64,000 nucleotides of DNA from Candidatus Bathyarchaeota archaeon (GCA_023488905.1 JAMDCQ010000018.1:40474-104473); one strand, 5' to 3'; positions 19,030-28,891 are shown, numbered from the stretch's first letter. Notes: generated by a model not told the origin, from the letters alone. Translations and numbers: made by a program.

Positions 19030-20211
19030 TTGAGGGTTTGTCATGTCTGGGAGCGGTTTTGGCCCATAGAGATAGGTGGACTTGAACGCTACATCCTCTG
19101 GTTATCCACATATCTGGCAAAGAAGCAAGCTATTGATTTCTCGCTCATCACAGGCCGCACCAAACTAACGTGGATACCAAGAAAAATCAAAAAATTCGAA
19201 GACTCAGGCTTCCTAAAAGTATACCGACTGGGCCCAAACCCCGTTGACGTATTAAACGGCGCCTACCTGTACGCGTCACATTCCATTACTCCACCTATGC
19301 TTCTACAAAAAATGAAGTTTACAAGCCTATACAAAGAAGCAGCCAAATTAGAATGTGCAAAGTCAGCTGACGTTTTCCACATTCATGGCATCTGGAGCGA
19401 CCTTGAATACATCGACTTGGGCATTTATCTAAGCAGGCGTTTTGGTAAGCCATTGGTGCTGACCTTGCATGGCGGCTTTGTAGGCAGTCCAGTGCTTGGC
19501 GGTATGCCTCTGGATTCGCCCCACATAAAAGCTATACTTGAAAACGACGTATCCGCGATTACCACTTACTCTAAAGAGATTCTGGGCGCACTTGACGGTT
19601 TAGGTTTGGGCAAAAAAAGCCACCTTGTAACTAACTTTGTTAATGCATCAAAATTCAAAAACCAAAACCCGTCCAAACCCCATGATTTAACGATGATCTA
19701 TGTGGGCAGATTTGAACCGCTACAAACCCCCGACTTAGTAATCAAAGCCTTCAAACGCGTCCACGATGAGATGCCCAACGCCAAGCTCATCATGGTGGGC
19801 TATGGGCGAATGAACGAGACTCTTAAGCTGCTAATCAAAGAATTAAACCTTGAAGACTCCGTCAACATGGCGGGCAGGCAAACTGACGTCCGCAACTTTT
19901 TGTGGAGCAGCGACGTGTTTGTTGCAACAAACTTCGGATACATTGCAACGTTGGAGGCGTGGGCGGCGGGGTTGGCGGTGGTTGCACCAAAGTTTGGAAT
20001 TATGAAGGAAACGATTAGTCATGAAGAGAACGGGTTGCTTTTTGAACCCCTAAACGTGGATGACTTAGCCTCTAACCTGTTACGCATAATTAAAGATGAT
20101 AAACTCCGCAGAAAACTCGCGTTAAATGGCGCTCAAACAGTGCGGGAATACGACATAGGTGCAGTGGCGCCCAAGTTGTCTGCAATCTACCAACAAGTAA
20201 CCAACCAATAG
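19030..20211 (+). CDS. GT4 family glycosyltransferase
   Basis: A 393-residue GT-B enzyme. It starts RVCHVWERFWPIEIGGLERYI, where GGLERY is the family acceptor loop. It has FHIHGIWSD and LTLHGGFVG in the first domain and MIYVGRFEPLQTPD in the second. The C-terminal site reads ATNFGYIATLEAWAAG, where a typical E-x7-E first Glu is not obvious. GGAGG (19019-19023) lies six bases before a TTG at 19030. I chose this start over a GTG at 19012, which would overlap the ribosome-binding site. It probably adds one sugar to the growing lipid-linked oligosaccharide. Confidence 0.83.
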   Translation: MRVCHVWERFWPIEIGGLERYILWLSTYLAKKQAIDFSLITGRTKLTWIPRKIKKFEDSGFLKVYRLGPNPVDVLNGAYLYASHSITPPMLLQKMKFTSLYKEAAKLECAKSADVFHIHGIWSDLEYIDLGIYLSRRFGKPLVLTLHGGFVGSPVLGGMPLDSPHIKAILENDVSAITTYSKEILGALDGLGLGKKSHLVTNFVNASKFKNQNPSKPHDLTMIYVGRFEPLQTPDLVIKAFKRVHDEMPNAKLIMVGYGRMNETLKLLIKELNLEDSVNMAGRQTDVRNFLWSSDVFVATNFGYIATLEAWAAGLAVVAPKFGIMKETISHEENGLLFEPLNVDDLASNLLRIIKDDKLRRKLALNGAQTVREYDIGAVAPKLSAIYQQVTNQ

Positions 20212-20225
20212 TTCGGCGGGTAAGC

Positions 20226-22331
20226 ATGAGTCAGCAACATTTTTCCAGCCATTTCTTAGCTATAGTGGTCATTCTGCAAGTCGTAATGTACCTCTCGCTG
20301 TTCCTCGATTTGCCATTAGCCAGAATCGTAATCGGCACCACTTACCTGACGATTGTTCCAGGTTTAGTGCTTGTAAAACTGCTTAAACTTGACGGGTTAG
20401 GCTCCCTTGAATCCGCTGTCTACGCGGTCGGGTTCAGCGTTGTCTTCCTAATGATTTCGGGGTTAATCATCAACCAATTCGGATACCTATTCGGTTTAAC
20501 CTTCCCGCTTGCCACGCTGCCGCTTTCCCTTTTCATAAACACCATCGTGATTGTCGGTGCAGCCGTAGCTTACCTGAGAGCGGGCAAACAAAAACAGGCG
20601 CCGCCCGACAAACATATGCACTTTAATTTGTCAACTTTGCTGTTGGCGCTGCTTCCAATCGTCAGTGTTGTGGGCGCGTTCTTTGTTAATGCAACTGGCA
20701 ACAACTTGATTTTGATATTGATGATTTTGGCGATGGCGGGTTTGTTCGCTGTCGCCGTTGCTAGAGGCGAGAAATCCACCAAAACCTACGGCTTCGCAAT
20801 CTTAATGATTGGGCTTGCACTTTTGCTGCATGTATCGCTTATATCTAGCTACATTATTCCCTACGGCGGAGATGTACCCGTTGAACTCTACGTCTTCCAA
20901 GATGCCCAGATCAACTCACGTTGGGCGCCAGTTTTCATGGTTCCCTCCGACCAAGCATACGGCAGATACAACGCCATGCTCAGCATCACCATCCTGCCCA
21001 CGGTTTACTCAAACATGCTCGGCTTAGACCCAACATGGGTTTTCAAAATCATTTACCCCCTCATATTCGCAGTGGTCCCAGTTGCATTATTCCTGCTGTG
21101 GCAACCCTACATCGGCACGAAATTCAGCTTCATCGCCGTCTTCTTCTTCATGGCGCAATCAACTTTCTTCACCGAAATGTTGGCCTTAAACCGCCAGATG
21201 ATCGGTGAATTGTTCTTCGTTCTACTTCTTTTAACAATTTTGAGCAAGAAAATCGGTAGAGAAGGCAAATTCGTCACCTTCGCTCTGTTCAGTTTCGGCT
21301 TAATTTTCAGCCACTACGCACTGGCAGAGATTTTTCTGTTTCTCCTCGTCTCCGCGTGGGCAGCCTCAAAGTTCTACCTCAAGCGCCCCAGCTTTAATCT
21401 GCAGCTTAGCATGATTTTGTTCTTTTTTGTTGCGATGTTTCTGTGGTACATTTACACTTCAGGCGCTGTCGTTTTCGAGAGTTTCATGTCGTTTACGGGT
21501 TACATAGCTGCTCAGCTGGGCGACTTCTTTAATCCCGCCTCACGGGGTCAAGCTGTCCTCACTGGTTTAGGACTCGCTGAATCACCCTCGATTCTAAACA
21601 CAGTCAGCAGAGGCTTTGCCTATCTGACAGAAATCTTCATCGTCGTAGGCGTCATCGCTTTAGTCAGGAAAAAGCTGCCGTTCCGATTCGGCCGAGACTA
21701 CATAGTCTTTAGCATACTTACCGCAATTTTCCTTGTGTTTTTAACGCTCATCCCCGGCTTGGCAAACGCATTGTCAATGACCCGCTTCTACCACATTCTG
21801 CTGATGATTCTGGCGCCTTTCTGCGTCGTCGGCATATGGCTAACCGCGGGTTATCTGTCAAAGCACAAAAAAGAAGCCGCATTTGTGGTACTCGCTATCG
21901 GCGTGTTGGTTCCATATTTCCTGTTCCAAACTAACTGGGTTTACGAGGTTGCTGGAACAGAGAGTTGGTCGATTCCGCTCAGCGGCTACCGCATGAGCCC
22001 CACGCAGCTTTATGGTTCGTATGGGTTTATCGACTCGTTTAGTGTCTATGGTGCGCAGTGGACAGCATTTAATGTTCCATATAAATTCAACCTTTCCGCT
22101 GATAATTCCTTCTACACTTCGCTGACGGCTTACGGGCCAATCTACCGAGGCTACATGCGTGAACTTTTGCCAGATACTTACCTTCGGTCGGGAGAATTTG
22201 TATTTCTGAGTTATATCAGCATAAACTATGAACAGCAATCCTCAAACGGTACCATGCCCCGACAGGTCAACCAGACAGATGTGATTTACTCGAATGGCGG
22301 AACAAACGTCTATCATATTCCCGAACGGTGA
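20226..22331 (+). CDS. DUF2206-type large archaeal membrane protein
   Basis: A 701-residue polytopic membrane protein with about 14 hydrophobic segments and an exterior C-terminal tail of about 120 residues. The N-terminal pattern (LSLFLDLPLARIV, then TTYLTIVPGLVLVKLL) is characteristic of the archaeal DUF2206 family, which recurs in surface-glycan loci. A polymerase or GT-C-like role is plausible but untested. The ATG at 20226 follows a GGCGGGTAAGC sequence 14 bases after the previous stop. Its GTGA stop overlap with the next gene suggests coupling. No catalytic motif could be assigned. Confidence 0.75.
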   Translation: MSQQHFSSHFLAIVVILQVVMYLSLFLDLPLARIVIGTTYLTIVPGLVLVKLLKLDGLGSLESAVYAVGFSVVFLMISGLIINQFGYLFGLTFPLATLPLSLFINTIVIVGAAVAYLRAGKQKQAPPDKHMHFNLSTLLLALLPIVSVVGAFFVNATGNNLILILMILAMAGLFAVAVARGEKSTKTYGFAILMIGLALLLHVSLISSYIIPYGGDVPVELYVFQDAQINSRWAPVFMVPSDQAYGRYNAMLSITILPTVYSNMLGLDPTWVFKIIYPLIFAVVPVALFLLWQPYIGTKFSFIAVFFFMAQSTFFTEMLALNRQMIGELFFVLLLLTILSKKIGREGKFVTFALFSFGLIFSHYALAEIFLFLLVSAWAASKFYLKRPSFNLQLSMILFFFVAMFLWYIYTSGAVVFESFMSFTGYIAAQLGDFFNPASRGQAVLTGLGLAESPSILNTVSRGFAYLTEIFIVVGVIALVRKKLPFRFGRDYIVFSILTAIFLVFLTLIPGLANALSMTRFYHILLMILAPFCVVGIWLTAGYLSKHKKEAAFVVLAIGVLVPYFLFQTNWVYEVAGTESWSIPLSGYRMSPTQLYGSYGFIDSFSVYGAQWTAFNVPYKFNLSADNSFYTSLTAYGPIYRGYMRELLPDTYLRSGEFVFLSYISINYEQQSSNGTMPRQVNQTDVIYSNGGTNVYHIPER

Positions 22332-23044
22332 CCTCCGTGAACGTCAAAGCATACCTCAAAGCAATCTATGCTGACGCAATCGAAGCCCCAATAAAATGGA
22401 AATTCATCGACCGATACTTCTCTTGGCTTGCGAGGTCTAAGCTGAAAAACCAAGAATTTTCAATCATAGGTAACAACTGCTTCGCAGGCGGCATATACCA
22501 CAAATTCGGCTTACAGCACCGCACCCCAACCATCTGGACATACATCTTTCCCGATGATTACCTGCGACTCCTAGAAAACCTCGACTTGTACCTAAACCAG
22601 CCCCTGACATTCAAGACAGAAACAAATCACCCGATGGCACACAAACACTATGAAGCAACGCACCGCAGATACCCCATCGGCGTCTTAGGCGGCGACGTAG
22701 AAATCCACTTCATGCACTACAGCACCGAGCAGCAAGCACAAGAAAAATGGACAAACCGCCTAAAACGCCTAAACAGAAACAACCTGTTCGTGATGTTCTC
22801 TGACGGCGAAGAATACCACGACGACCTCCTTGAAAGGTTCGAGCGGCTGCCATTTGAGCACAAGGTTTTTTTCTCTTCAAAACCCTGCCCGCGGTCGAGT
22901 TGCACGGTTTTTGTGGAGGATTACGCAGATGAGGTGCATGTTTATGATTCTACCCGTAACCGTCGATACGAAAAATACCTTGACTTAGTCAAGTGGCTCA
23001 ACGGCGAAGAAGGTTTCATCAAGAATAGAAATGTGGGAATCTAA
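22328..23044 (+). CDS. DUF1919 family exopolysaccharide protein (CpsI-like)
   Basis: A 238-residue soluble protein of the DUF1919 family. Visible features are FSIIGNNCFAGGIYH, the TIWTYIFPDDYLR block, PIGVLGGDVEIHF, and a central FVMFSDGEEYHDDLL segment. Members occur in capsule and exopolysaccharide clusters and some are annotated as glycosyl- or phospho-sugar transferases, but the reaction is not settled. The GTG start at 22328 overlaps the previous stop. A second GTG at 22337 is possible. Its stop overlaps the ATG of the following GT2 (TAATG). Together these overlaps tie it tightly to glycan assembly. Confidence 0.82.
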   Translation: MTSVNVKAYLKAIYADAIEAPIKWKFIDRYFSWLARSKLKNQEFSIIGNNCFAGGIYHKFGLQHRTPTIWTYIFPDDYLRLLENLDLYLNQPLTFKTETNHPMAHKHYEATHRRYPIGVLGGDVEIHFMHYSTEQQAQEKWTNRLKRLNRNNLFVMFSDGEEYHDDLLERFERLPFEHKVFFSSKPCPRSSCTVFVEDYADEVHVYDSTRNRRYEKYLDLVKWLNGEEGFIKNRNVGI

Positions 23045-24093
23045 TGCTGGAAGCAAAAAATTGCGACCTAACGGTTTCAGTGGTTGTTCCCACCTACAAA
23101 AGAGCCACAATCCTCCCACACCTGCTATCCTCTTTGCGTCGCCAGACTTACCGCAACTTTGACGTGGTTTTCGTCGTTAAGCCTTCAGCAGACGGCACCG
23201 AAGAGTTACTTCAACAAACTGCAAAAGAACTCAAACTAACCCAGATAAAACAGACCGCGGGGCATATTGTTGATGCATACTTTTTGGGCATAAAGCACAC
23301 TGCAGGAGACATAGTTGCCCTGCTCGATGACGACGCTGTACCCGCCGATGACTGGTTAGAGCAAACCGTGAAACTCTTCCAGACACAACAGTTAACCGCC
23401 GTAACTGGCGATTCATTTCCAGTCCTGCTAAACGGCGACGGATTCCAAATCCTCAAAGAAAACGAAGCCCCAACAGTTTACACACACCTCGATTTTGCCC
23501 TGTTCGGTCACCCCCTTCGAGGGCTTGAAGACTACAAAAACTGCATCGCAGACTCAGGTTTTATCTACGAAAGGGGAAATAACGCTTACTGGCGAAAACG
23601 CGGCGCGGCAAAGGCGTTGCTGCGTGGGCCGTCAATGGCGGTTTGGGGCGATGTCCTGCGTGGAGTCAACTTGAGCGGGGATTGGCTGCTGGGTTGCGCT
23701 TGGGAGATGGTTTTAGGTTGGCAGCTTTGGCGGCAGGGGTACCAGATGATTTATAGCCCAAACGTGAAAGTGTACCACATCGTTCACGGCCGAACGTCCA
23801 GCCGAGATTATTTGGAGCCTCGAACGGATCTTTTGTGGTCAGTGGAGGCGGAATTGCTGTTTTACCGTTTGTACCGCGACGAACCCCAACTTTCAGTCCT
23901 CAGCAAATTGGAATCTGACTTGCTGCGTGTGGTGCACAGTTTGAAGTATCTGCCCTCTAACGTTCCGTACAATATTCGCAAACTTGAAGGTATATTGCTT
24001 GGTAACATTATTGGCGCGAAATGGATGCTCTACAAACTGCTGGGCTGCCAATATTCGCCTTTGATTGATTTGGCGAGGTTCCAGAAAAGATAG
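23044..24093 (+). CDS. GT2 family glycosyltransferase
   Basis: A 349-residue GT-A enzyme. It shows VSVVVPTYKRATIL, the nucleotide-binding region around KPSADGTEELL, ALLDDDAVPADDW as the metal site (DDD), and GNNAYWRKRG. A later GCAWEMVLGWQL region is probably the acceptor side. There are no clear membrane helices apart from a C-terminal amphipathic stretch. The start codon lies inside the previous stop (TAATG). Sugar specificity is unknown. Confidence 0.83.
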   Translation: MLEAKNCDLTVSVVVPTYKRATILPHLLSSLRRQTYRNFDVVFVVKPSADGTEELLQQTAKELKLTQIKQTAGHIVDAYFLGIKHTAGDIVALLDDDAVPADDWLEQTVKLFQTQQLTAVTGDSFPVLLNGDGFQILKENEAPTVYTHLDFALFGHPLRGLEDYKNCIADSGFIYERGNNAYWRKRGAAKALLRGPSMAVWGDVLRGVNLSGDWLLGCAWEMVLGWQLWRQGYQMIYSPNVKVYHIVHGRTSSRDYLEPRTDLLWSVEAELLFYRLYRDEPQLSVLSKLESDLLRVVHSLKYLPSNVPYNIRKLEGILLGNIIGAKWMLYKLLGCQYSPLIDLARFQKR

Positions 24094-24097
24094 CTGC

Positions 24098-25180
24098 ATG
24101 GAGTTGGTTCAGTTTTCTCCTCCGCTTGCCTCAGTAATCGTGCTGAACTATAACGGCAAAGACTACTTAGCTAACTGCATAGAATCCGTGTTGAAAAACG
24201 AGTACGAAAACTTTGAAGTCATACTGGTCGACAACGCCTCAACCGACAACAGCCTCAAAACCGCGCAACAGCTTTTCGGCAACGACCCCCGACTCAAAAT
24301 CCTACAAAACCCCGCCAACCTCGGCTTCAGCAGCGGCAACAACATCGGCTTCGAACACTGCCATGGCGAATACGTGGTTTTTTTAAACAACGACACCATA
24401 GTCGAGAAAGATTGGCTTACCAACTTGGTCGCCGCTATGGAAGAGGACCCATCGATTGGTTTGGCGCAGAGCAAAATCCTCATGATGGACAGCCAAAAAA
24501 TACAGACTGCAGGCTGGCTTTTCAGCAATTATCTGGTTCGGAAACAAGCACTGGGCGAAAACAAAGACCAAGAAACCAGGTTCCAGCATACCTTCGAAGT
24601 TTCGGTGGCTTCGGGCGCTAGCATGATTGCCAAAAGAGCCCTGATCAAAGAGGTCGGCCTGTTTGACCCAAAAATCCCATTCTTCTACGACGACACGTTG
24701 CTGTCGTTTAAGGTGTGGCTTGCAAACAAACGAGTCGTCACCGTAGAGAATTCACGCATTAGACACATGATGGGCGCAACAAGCGTCTGGACCTTGGAGC
24801 GGACGACCTTTAATCTTTTGAAGGCTAAAATCTGCTTAACATTTGACATTTATTTTAAGTTGGGTGAATTGTTGAAGGCTGCATTTGTAAACTTCACGAA
24901 TACCACTATCAATTCTTTGTTGGCGCTGAAAAGAAAGAATCTGCCCGTAGTCTACGCCAACATGCATGGGTTAACGTGGGCGCTTGGCAACTTGAAGTAC
25001 CTCTGGCGTAACAGACAAACCCATTGGAGCACAACCAAAATTTCTCCTGAAGCGCTCAAAGAGAGGTTTGTGCGGCTGAATATTCCTTTGGCGCTTTATC
25101 TAATCCCCTCGAAGCTGAGCAACGAATGCTTCGCTTCAGCAGTTCGGCAATACGAAAACGCCATAACACTTAGGCTATAA
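24098..25180 (+). CDS. GT2 family glycosyltransferase, rhamnosyltransferase-like
   Basis: A 360-residue GT-A enzyme with SVIVLNYNGKDYL, ILVDNASTDNSL, NLGFSSGNNIGF and VFLNNDTIVEKDW. This set is typical of WbbL-like rhamnosyl- and related transferases. The base region reads FFYDDTLLSFKVW. The ATG at 24098 starts five bases after the previous stop and is preferred to an upstream in-frame ATG inside that gene. A sugar such as rhamnose is suggested only by the subfamily pattern. Confidence 0.84.
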   Translation: MELVQFSPPLASVIVLNYNGKDYLANCIESVLKNEYENFEVILVDNASTDNSLKTAQQLFGNDPRLKILQNPANLGFSSGNNIGFEHCHGEYVVFLNNDTIVEKDWLTNLVAAMEEDPSIGLAQSKILMMDSQKIQTAGWLFSNYLVRKQALGENKDQETRFQHTFEVSVASGASMIAKRALIKEVGLFDPKIPFFYDDTLLSFKVWLANKRVVTVENSRIRHMMGATSVWTLERTTFNLLKAKICLTFDIYFKLGELLKAAFVNFTNTTINSLLALKRKNLPVVYANMHGLTWALGNLKYLWRNRQTHWSTTKISPEALKERFVRLNIPLALYLIPSKLSNECFASAVRQYENAITLRL

Positions 25181-25196
25181 ACAGGGAGGCTAACTT

Positions 25197-26099
25197 TTGA
25201 GTCTTGTAAGTCTCGTCAAAATCCCCTCAGTCGCTTCAAAGCCGTTTGAGCAAGCCATTACCCAGGCGCTGCAACAAATAAACTTCAAATTCGACAAAAC
25301 CGCTCGCAAAGTCGTCATAAAACCCAACCTGTGCTACTACTGGGACCACACAACAGGCCAAACTACCACGCCGCAGTTCGTTTCTGAACTCATTGATTTA
25401 ATCAGGGAACAATCCTCCCCAGAGGTGGAAATAGCTATTATCGAATCGGATGCTTCGGCGATGCGATGCAAATACGCTTTCCGCATGCTGGGCTACGAGA
25501 AGCTTGCCAAAGAAAAAAACGTCCAACTCATCAACCTCACCGAGCAAGAGAGTGCAAGCGTAGATGTGGCCCTCGACGGGAACGTTTACACTTTTCAGGT
25601 GCCCAAAATCATCAGCGAAGCCGACTTAAAAATCAACGTAGCCCACATCAAATACACCGTTGACCCCGTAAAACTGACGTGCGCAATGAAGAACATCTTC
25701 GGATGCAACCCCGTTCAGAAGAAATTCAAATACCACCCGCACCTCGGAGAGGTAATCGTGGCGCTAAACAAAGCCATGCCTTTTAACCTCCACCTAATCG
25801 ACAACAACATAGCCGCAGGCGTTCAACCCCGAAAAATGGGCTTAGTTATGGCAAGTCAAGACCCCGTTGCCCTCGACTCAGCGGCGGCAAAAATCGCGTG
25901 GTTAAACCCCAACAAAATCCCCTATCTTAGGCTGGCGGAGAATGAAGGTGTAGGAAAACGGGCGTATGTAGCTGTGGGCGAACCGCTTGAGGCGTTTAGG
26001 GCGTTGTATCCTAAGCCAACGTTGAAAATGCAGACTAAGAGGCGCGTGAAGCGAACTTTGGTTGCGGTTGGGCTTGGCGAAAGGATGGGACTGGAGTAG
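25197..26099 (+). CDS. DUF362 domain protein
   Basis: A 300-residue protein with the DUF362 pattern: KVVIKPNLCYYWD at the N-terminus, AIIESDASAMRC, a middle LKINVAHIKYT segment, and DPVALDSAAAKIA with a following LAENEGVG near the C-terminus. DUF362 proteins are often linked to iron-sulfur proteins, but no 4Fe-4S motif is present here, so this is the stand-alone form. A TTG start at 25197 is supported by GGGAGG (25184-25189) seven bases upstream. It lies inside the glycan operon, followed after six bases by a second MocA-type oxidoreductase. Its role there is unknown. Confidence 0.8.
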   Translation: MSLVSLVKIPSVASKPFEQAITQALQQINFKFDKTARKVVIKPNLCYYWDHTTGQTTTPQFVSELIDLIREQSSPEVEIAIIESDASAMRCKYAFRMLGYEKLAKEKNVQLINLTEQESASVDVALDGNVYTFQVPKIISEADLKINVAHIKYTVDPVKLTCAMKNIFGCNPVQKKFKYHPHLGEVIVALNKAMPFNLHLIDNNIAAGVQPRKMGLVMASQDPVALDSAAAKIAWLNPNKIPYLRLAENEGVGKRAYVAVGEPLEAFRALYPKPTLKMQTKRRVKRTLVAVGLGERMGLE

Positions 26100-26105
26100 G
26101 ATTCA

Positions 26106-27086
26106 ATGAAAACTAAGCTGGGTTTAATCGGCGTCGGCGGCATCGGGCAGCTGCACCTCAAACATGCCCTCAAACTTCCAAACGCTGAAGTTTACTCAGT
26201 TGCGGATACCTCAAAAACTGCCTTGCACGCAGCCAAAATCCTCGGAGTAAAAAACACCTACACCAACTACACAGAAATGCTAAAAGCACCAGAGCTTGAC
26301 GCAGTTTTGATTGCTTTACCCACACATCTCCACTTGAAAGCCGCAAACGACGCCGCGGAAGCAAAAAAGCATGTTTTCCTCGAAAAACCCATCGCAGCCA
26401 CCGTAGAGGAAGCCAAAGACGTAATCGCGGCAGCCCAACACAACTCAGTGAAGCTGATGCTTGGGTATCCCATGCGATTCAACAAACACTTCCTCAAACT
26501 AAAACAAGACATAGAAGACGGGCAACTCGGCGACGTAGAAAACGCTCACGCAACCTACGTTTGCGCGGGCCCGTTTGTACATCGAGCTGACGGCCACTCT
26601 CCCGCCCCAGTGCCCGACTGGTGGTTCAACACCAAACAGACAGGCGGCGGCGCCTTCATCGATTTAGGCTGCCACATAATCAACCTCATGCGCATGCTTT
26701 TCGGCGAAGTTGTCGACATAAAAGGCCAGTTTGGGTATCGCTACGGGATGGATTTTGAGGATTCAGCCATGTGCCTGACGAGATTCACGTCGGGAACGTT
26801 GGCGGCGGTGAACGTGGGATGGTATTCGCAGGACTATCTGTTGCGGCTGGATTTGCACGGTACCGTACGCAACGCTTCCGTTGAGCATATGCCGCCAGCC
26901 AGCGTCTCATCTGCCTACCAAATGCTCAGAAAAGGCATAACCACCTTTAATCAGCCGCATTTCGATGAGTTAGAGTACTTTGTTAACTGTATTCAAAACG
27001 ACGTTGTGCCTTCGCCCTCAGGGTTGGATGGGCTGAGGGATTTAGAGGCTATTTGTGCGGCTTATCAAAACCGAATATTCCTGTAA
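26106..27086 (+). CDS. Gfo/Idh/MocA-family NAD(P)-dependent oxidoreductase (second)
   Basis: A 326-residue sugar dehydrogenase-type enzyme. It has the Rossmann motif GLIGVGGIGQLH, the canonical EKPIAATVEEA motif, YPMRFNKHF, and GGGAFIDLGCHIINLM carrying the conserved Asp and His. Unlike the first paralog (10752-11747) it keeps the standard EKP sequence. Such enzymes modify nucleotide sugars or inositol-like sugars. With the DUF362 gene just upstream it may form a two-step branch making a rare sugar. Substrate is not inferable from sequence. Confidence 0.88.
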   Translation: MKTKLGLIGVGGIGQLHLKHALKLPNAEVYSVADTSKTALHAAKILGVKNTYTNYTEMLKAPELDAVLIALPTHLHLKAANDAAEAKKHVFLEKPIAATVEEAKDVIAAAQHNSVKLMLGYPMRFNKHFLKLKQDIEDGQLGDVENAHATYVCAGPFVHRADGHSPAPVPDWWFNTKQTGGGAFIDLGCHIINLMRMLFGEVVDIKGQFGYRYGMDFEDSAMCLTRFTSGTLAAVNVGWYSQDYLLRLDLHGTVRNASVEHMPPASVSSAYQMLRKGITTFNQPHFDELEYFVNCIQNDVVPSPSGLDGLRDLEAICAAYQNRIFL

Positions 27087-27095
27087 CAAACGGTA

Positions 27096-28859
27096 ATGAA
27101 TCATATGAATAAGGCTCTGGAAATAGGGAAATCGTCCGCCACAGGCAGCTTCCACCTCATGATAGGCGTCGTGGGAGCCACCGTAATCATGGCAGTAGGC
27201 ACCATCGCTCTGGGGATACTGCTGCCCGCAGAGGGCGTGGGCTTGTACGGCATGGCGCTGATTCCGTCCTCCATCATCAACTTCTTCAGGGACTGGGGCA
27301 TAAACTCCGCTTTAACAAAAGAAATCGCCCACCTCAAAGCTCAAGACCGCAAAGCAGAAATCCACGACGTCATCGTCTCAGGCATCATATTCGAAGTCAT
27401 AAGCGGCGCAGTTTTAGCGCTGGTCTGTTTCGCAATCGCCTCGCCTCTTGCCCTAATGATAAGCCCAGCAGACGCAACAGCACTATCCCTCTATATCTCA
27501 ATCATGTCAATTTCCGTGTTCGCAGGCGCACTAACATCAGCCGCAAGTGGCATATTCGTCGGTTTTGAACGCATGAAACTAAACAGCTTCACCCAAGTTT
27601 TCTCTGCAATCGTGAAAACGGCGCTTGGGCCGCTTCTCATCGTTTTGGGGTTTGGTGTGTTGGGCGCTGTAACTGCCGCCATGGTTGCTATCGTTGCAGG
27701 CGCCATAATAAGCATAGCTATCGTGTACCATGTGCTCTTTAGGCCCCTTCGGAAATGTAAGGTTGGAAGATGTGATGTTAAAGCAACCTTGAGGCCGATG
27801 TTGCGGTTTGGTTTGCCGCTTACTTTTTCGACGGTAGTTATCGGTGTTTTGCCGCAGGTTTTCGCTCTCTCCATGAGCGTTTATGCTGGGCAAGGCGATG
27901 TAGCGGCGGGGCAACCGTTCGGTTGGACAATGGGCAACTACTTCACCGCCACCAACTTTGCTATCCTCTTAACCTTTGTCTCTTTTCCCACCGCAACCGC
28001 GCTTTTCCCAGTGTTCTCGAAACTGAACCCAAAAACTGAACCTGAACTTGTAAAAACAGTGTTCGCCGCCTCAATCAAGTACACCGCGCTACTTCTGGTT
28101 CCAGCGACATTGATGCTAATCACCCTTGCAAACCCGCTGATAAACACCCTTTTCCCCAAAGACGGCTTATGTCAATCACTATTTGTCGCCAACGCCGAAC
28201 CTAAATTCCCCTATGCACCTATGTTTCTGGCGTTATCTGTAGTCGTTAACCTGTTTGTTTTGGTGGGCAACGTTAGCCTTGCAACTTTCCAGTCAGGGAT
28301 TGGGCAAACCAAGCAAATCATGAAGCAAAGCGTTTTGACTTTAGCCTTCGGTTTGCCGCTCGCATACTTCTCTGTTGCATACTTCTATACATTGGGAACT
28401 GGTAACCCTCAACTCTCCGCCTCTTATGCGGTAGTCGGCGGCTTAATCGGCGCACTTATAGCAAGCATGCCCGGGATGCTTTGGGGTATTGTGTGGGCGT
28501 GGAGAAACTATAAGGTTAAAGCGGATTTCGGGGTGTCCTCAAAAATCTTCGCTGCCTCGCTAATCGCTTCAGTCATCGCGTTCCTATTGATCAATTTCCT
28601 TGTCTTACCGTGGTGGATAACGCTTGCCGCAGGGTTCGCCGTTTTTGTGCTGGTATACTTGAGTGCTGCCCCGCTCCTTGGCGCAGTTAACCGTGTAGAC
28701 ATAGAAAATTTCCGTGCAATGTTTTCTGGTTTAGGGGTTGTTTCCAAAATCCTCAATTTACCCCTCATGTTTATGAGTAAAATGTGCAGGCACACTGAAA
28801 GAAAAGCCATTCATAAACAGCTTAAGGTTAGTGAAGAGAGCTTGCACAGAGCAACTTAG
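27096..28859 (+). CDS. Wzx-type polysaccharide flippase (MOP superfamily)
   Basis: A 587-residue polytopic protein with about 14 membrane helices and a hydrophilic C-terminal tail rich in basic residues. The N-terminus (GATVIMAVGTIALGILL, then GVGLYGMALIPSSIINFFRDWGINSA) is typical of polysaccharide-transport flippases of the multidrug/oligosaccharidyl-lipid/polysaccharide exporter group. It should flip the lipid-linked glycan made by the upstream transferases to the outside. It is the last clear biosynthetic gene of the block. An alternative start is the ATG nine bases downstream. Confidence 0.88.
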   Translation: MNHMNKALEIGKSSATGSFHLMIGVVGATVIMAVGTIALGILLPAEGVGLYGMALIPSSIINFFRDWGINSALTKEIAHLKAQDRKAEIHDVIVSGIIFEVISGAVLALVCFAIASPLALMISPADATALSLYISIMSISVFAGALTSAASGIFVGFERMKLNSFTQVFSAIVKTALGPLLIVLGFGVLGAVTAAMVAIVAGAIISIAIVYHVLFRPLRKCKVGRCDVKATLRPMLRFGLPLTFSTVVIGVLPQVFALSMSVYAGQGDVAAGQPFGWTMGNYFTATNFAILLTFVSFPTATALFPVFSKLNPKTEPELVKTVFAASIKYTALLLVPATLMLITLANPLINTLFPKDGLCQSLFVANAEPKFPYAPMFLALSVVVNLFVLVGNVSLATFQSGIGQTKQIMKQSVLTLAFGLPLAYFSVAYFYTLGTGNPQLSASYAVVGGLIGALIASMPGMLWGIVWAWRNYKVKADFGVSSKIFAASLIASVIAFLLINFLVLPWWITLAAGFAVFVLVYLSAAPLLGAVNRVDIENFRAMFSGLGVVSKILNLPLMFMSKMCRHTERKAIHKQLKVSEESLHRAT

Positions 28860-28891
28860 TTAATAATTTAGTTAATTTGGAGGTTTTAGGT

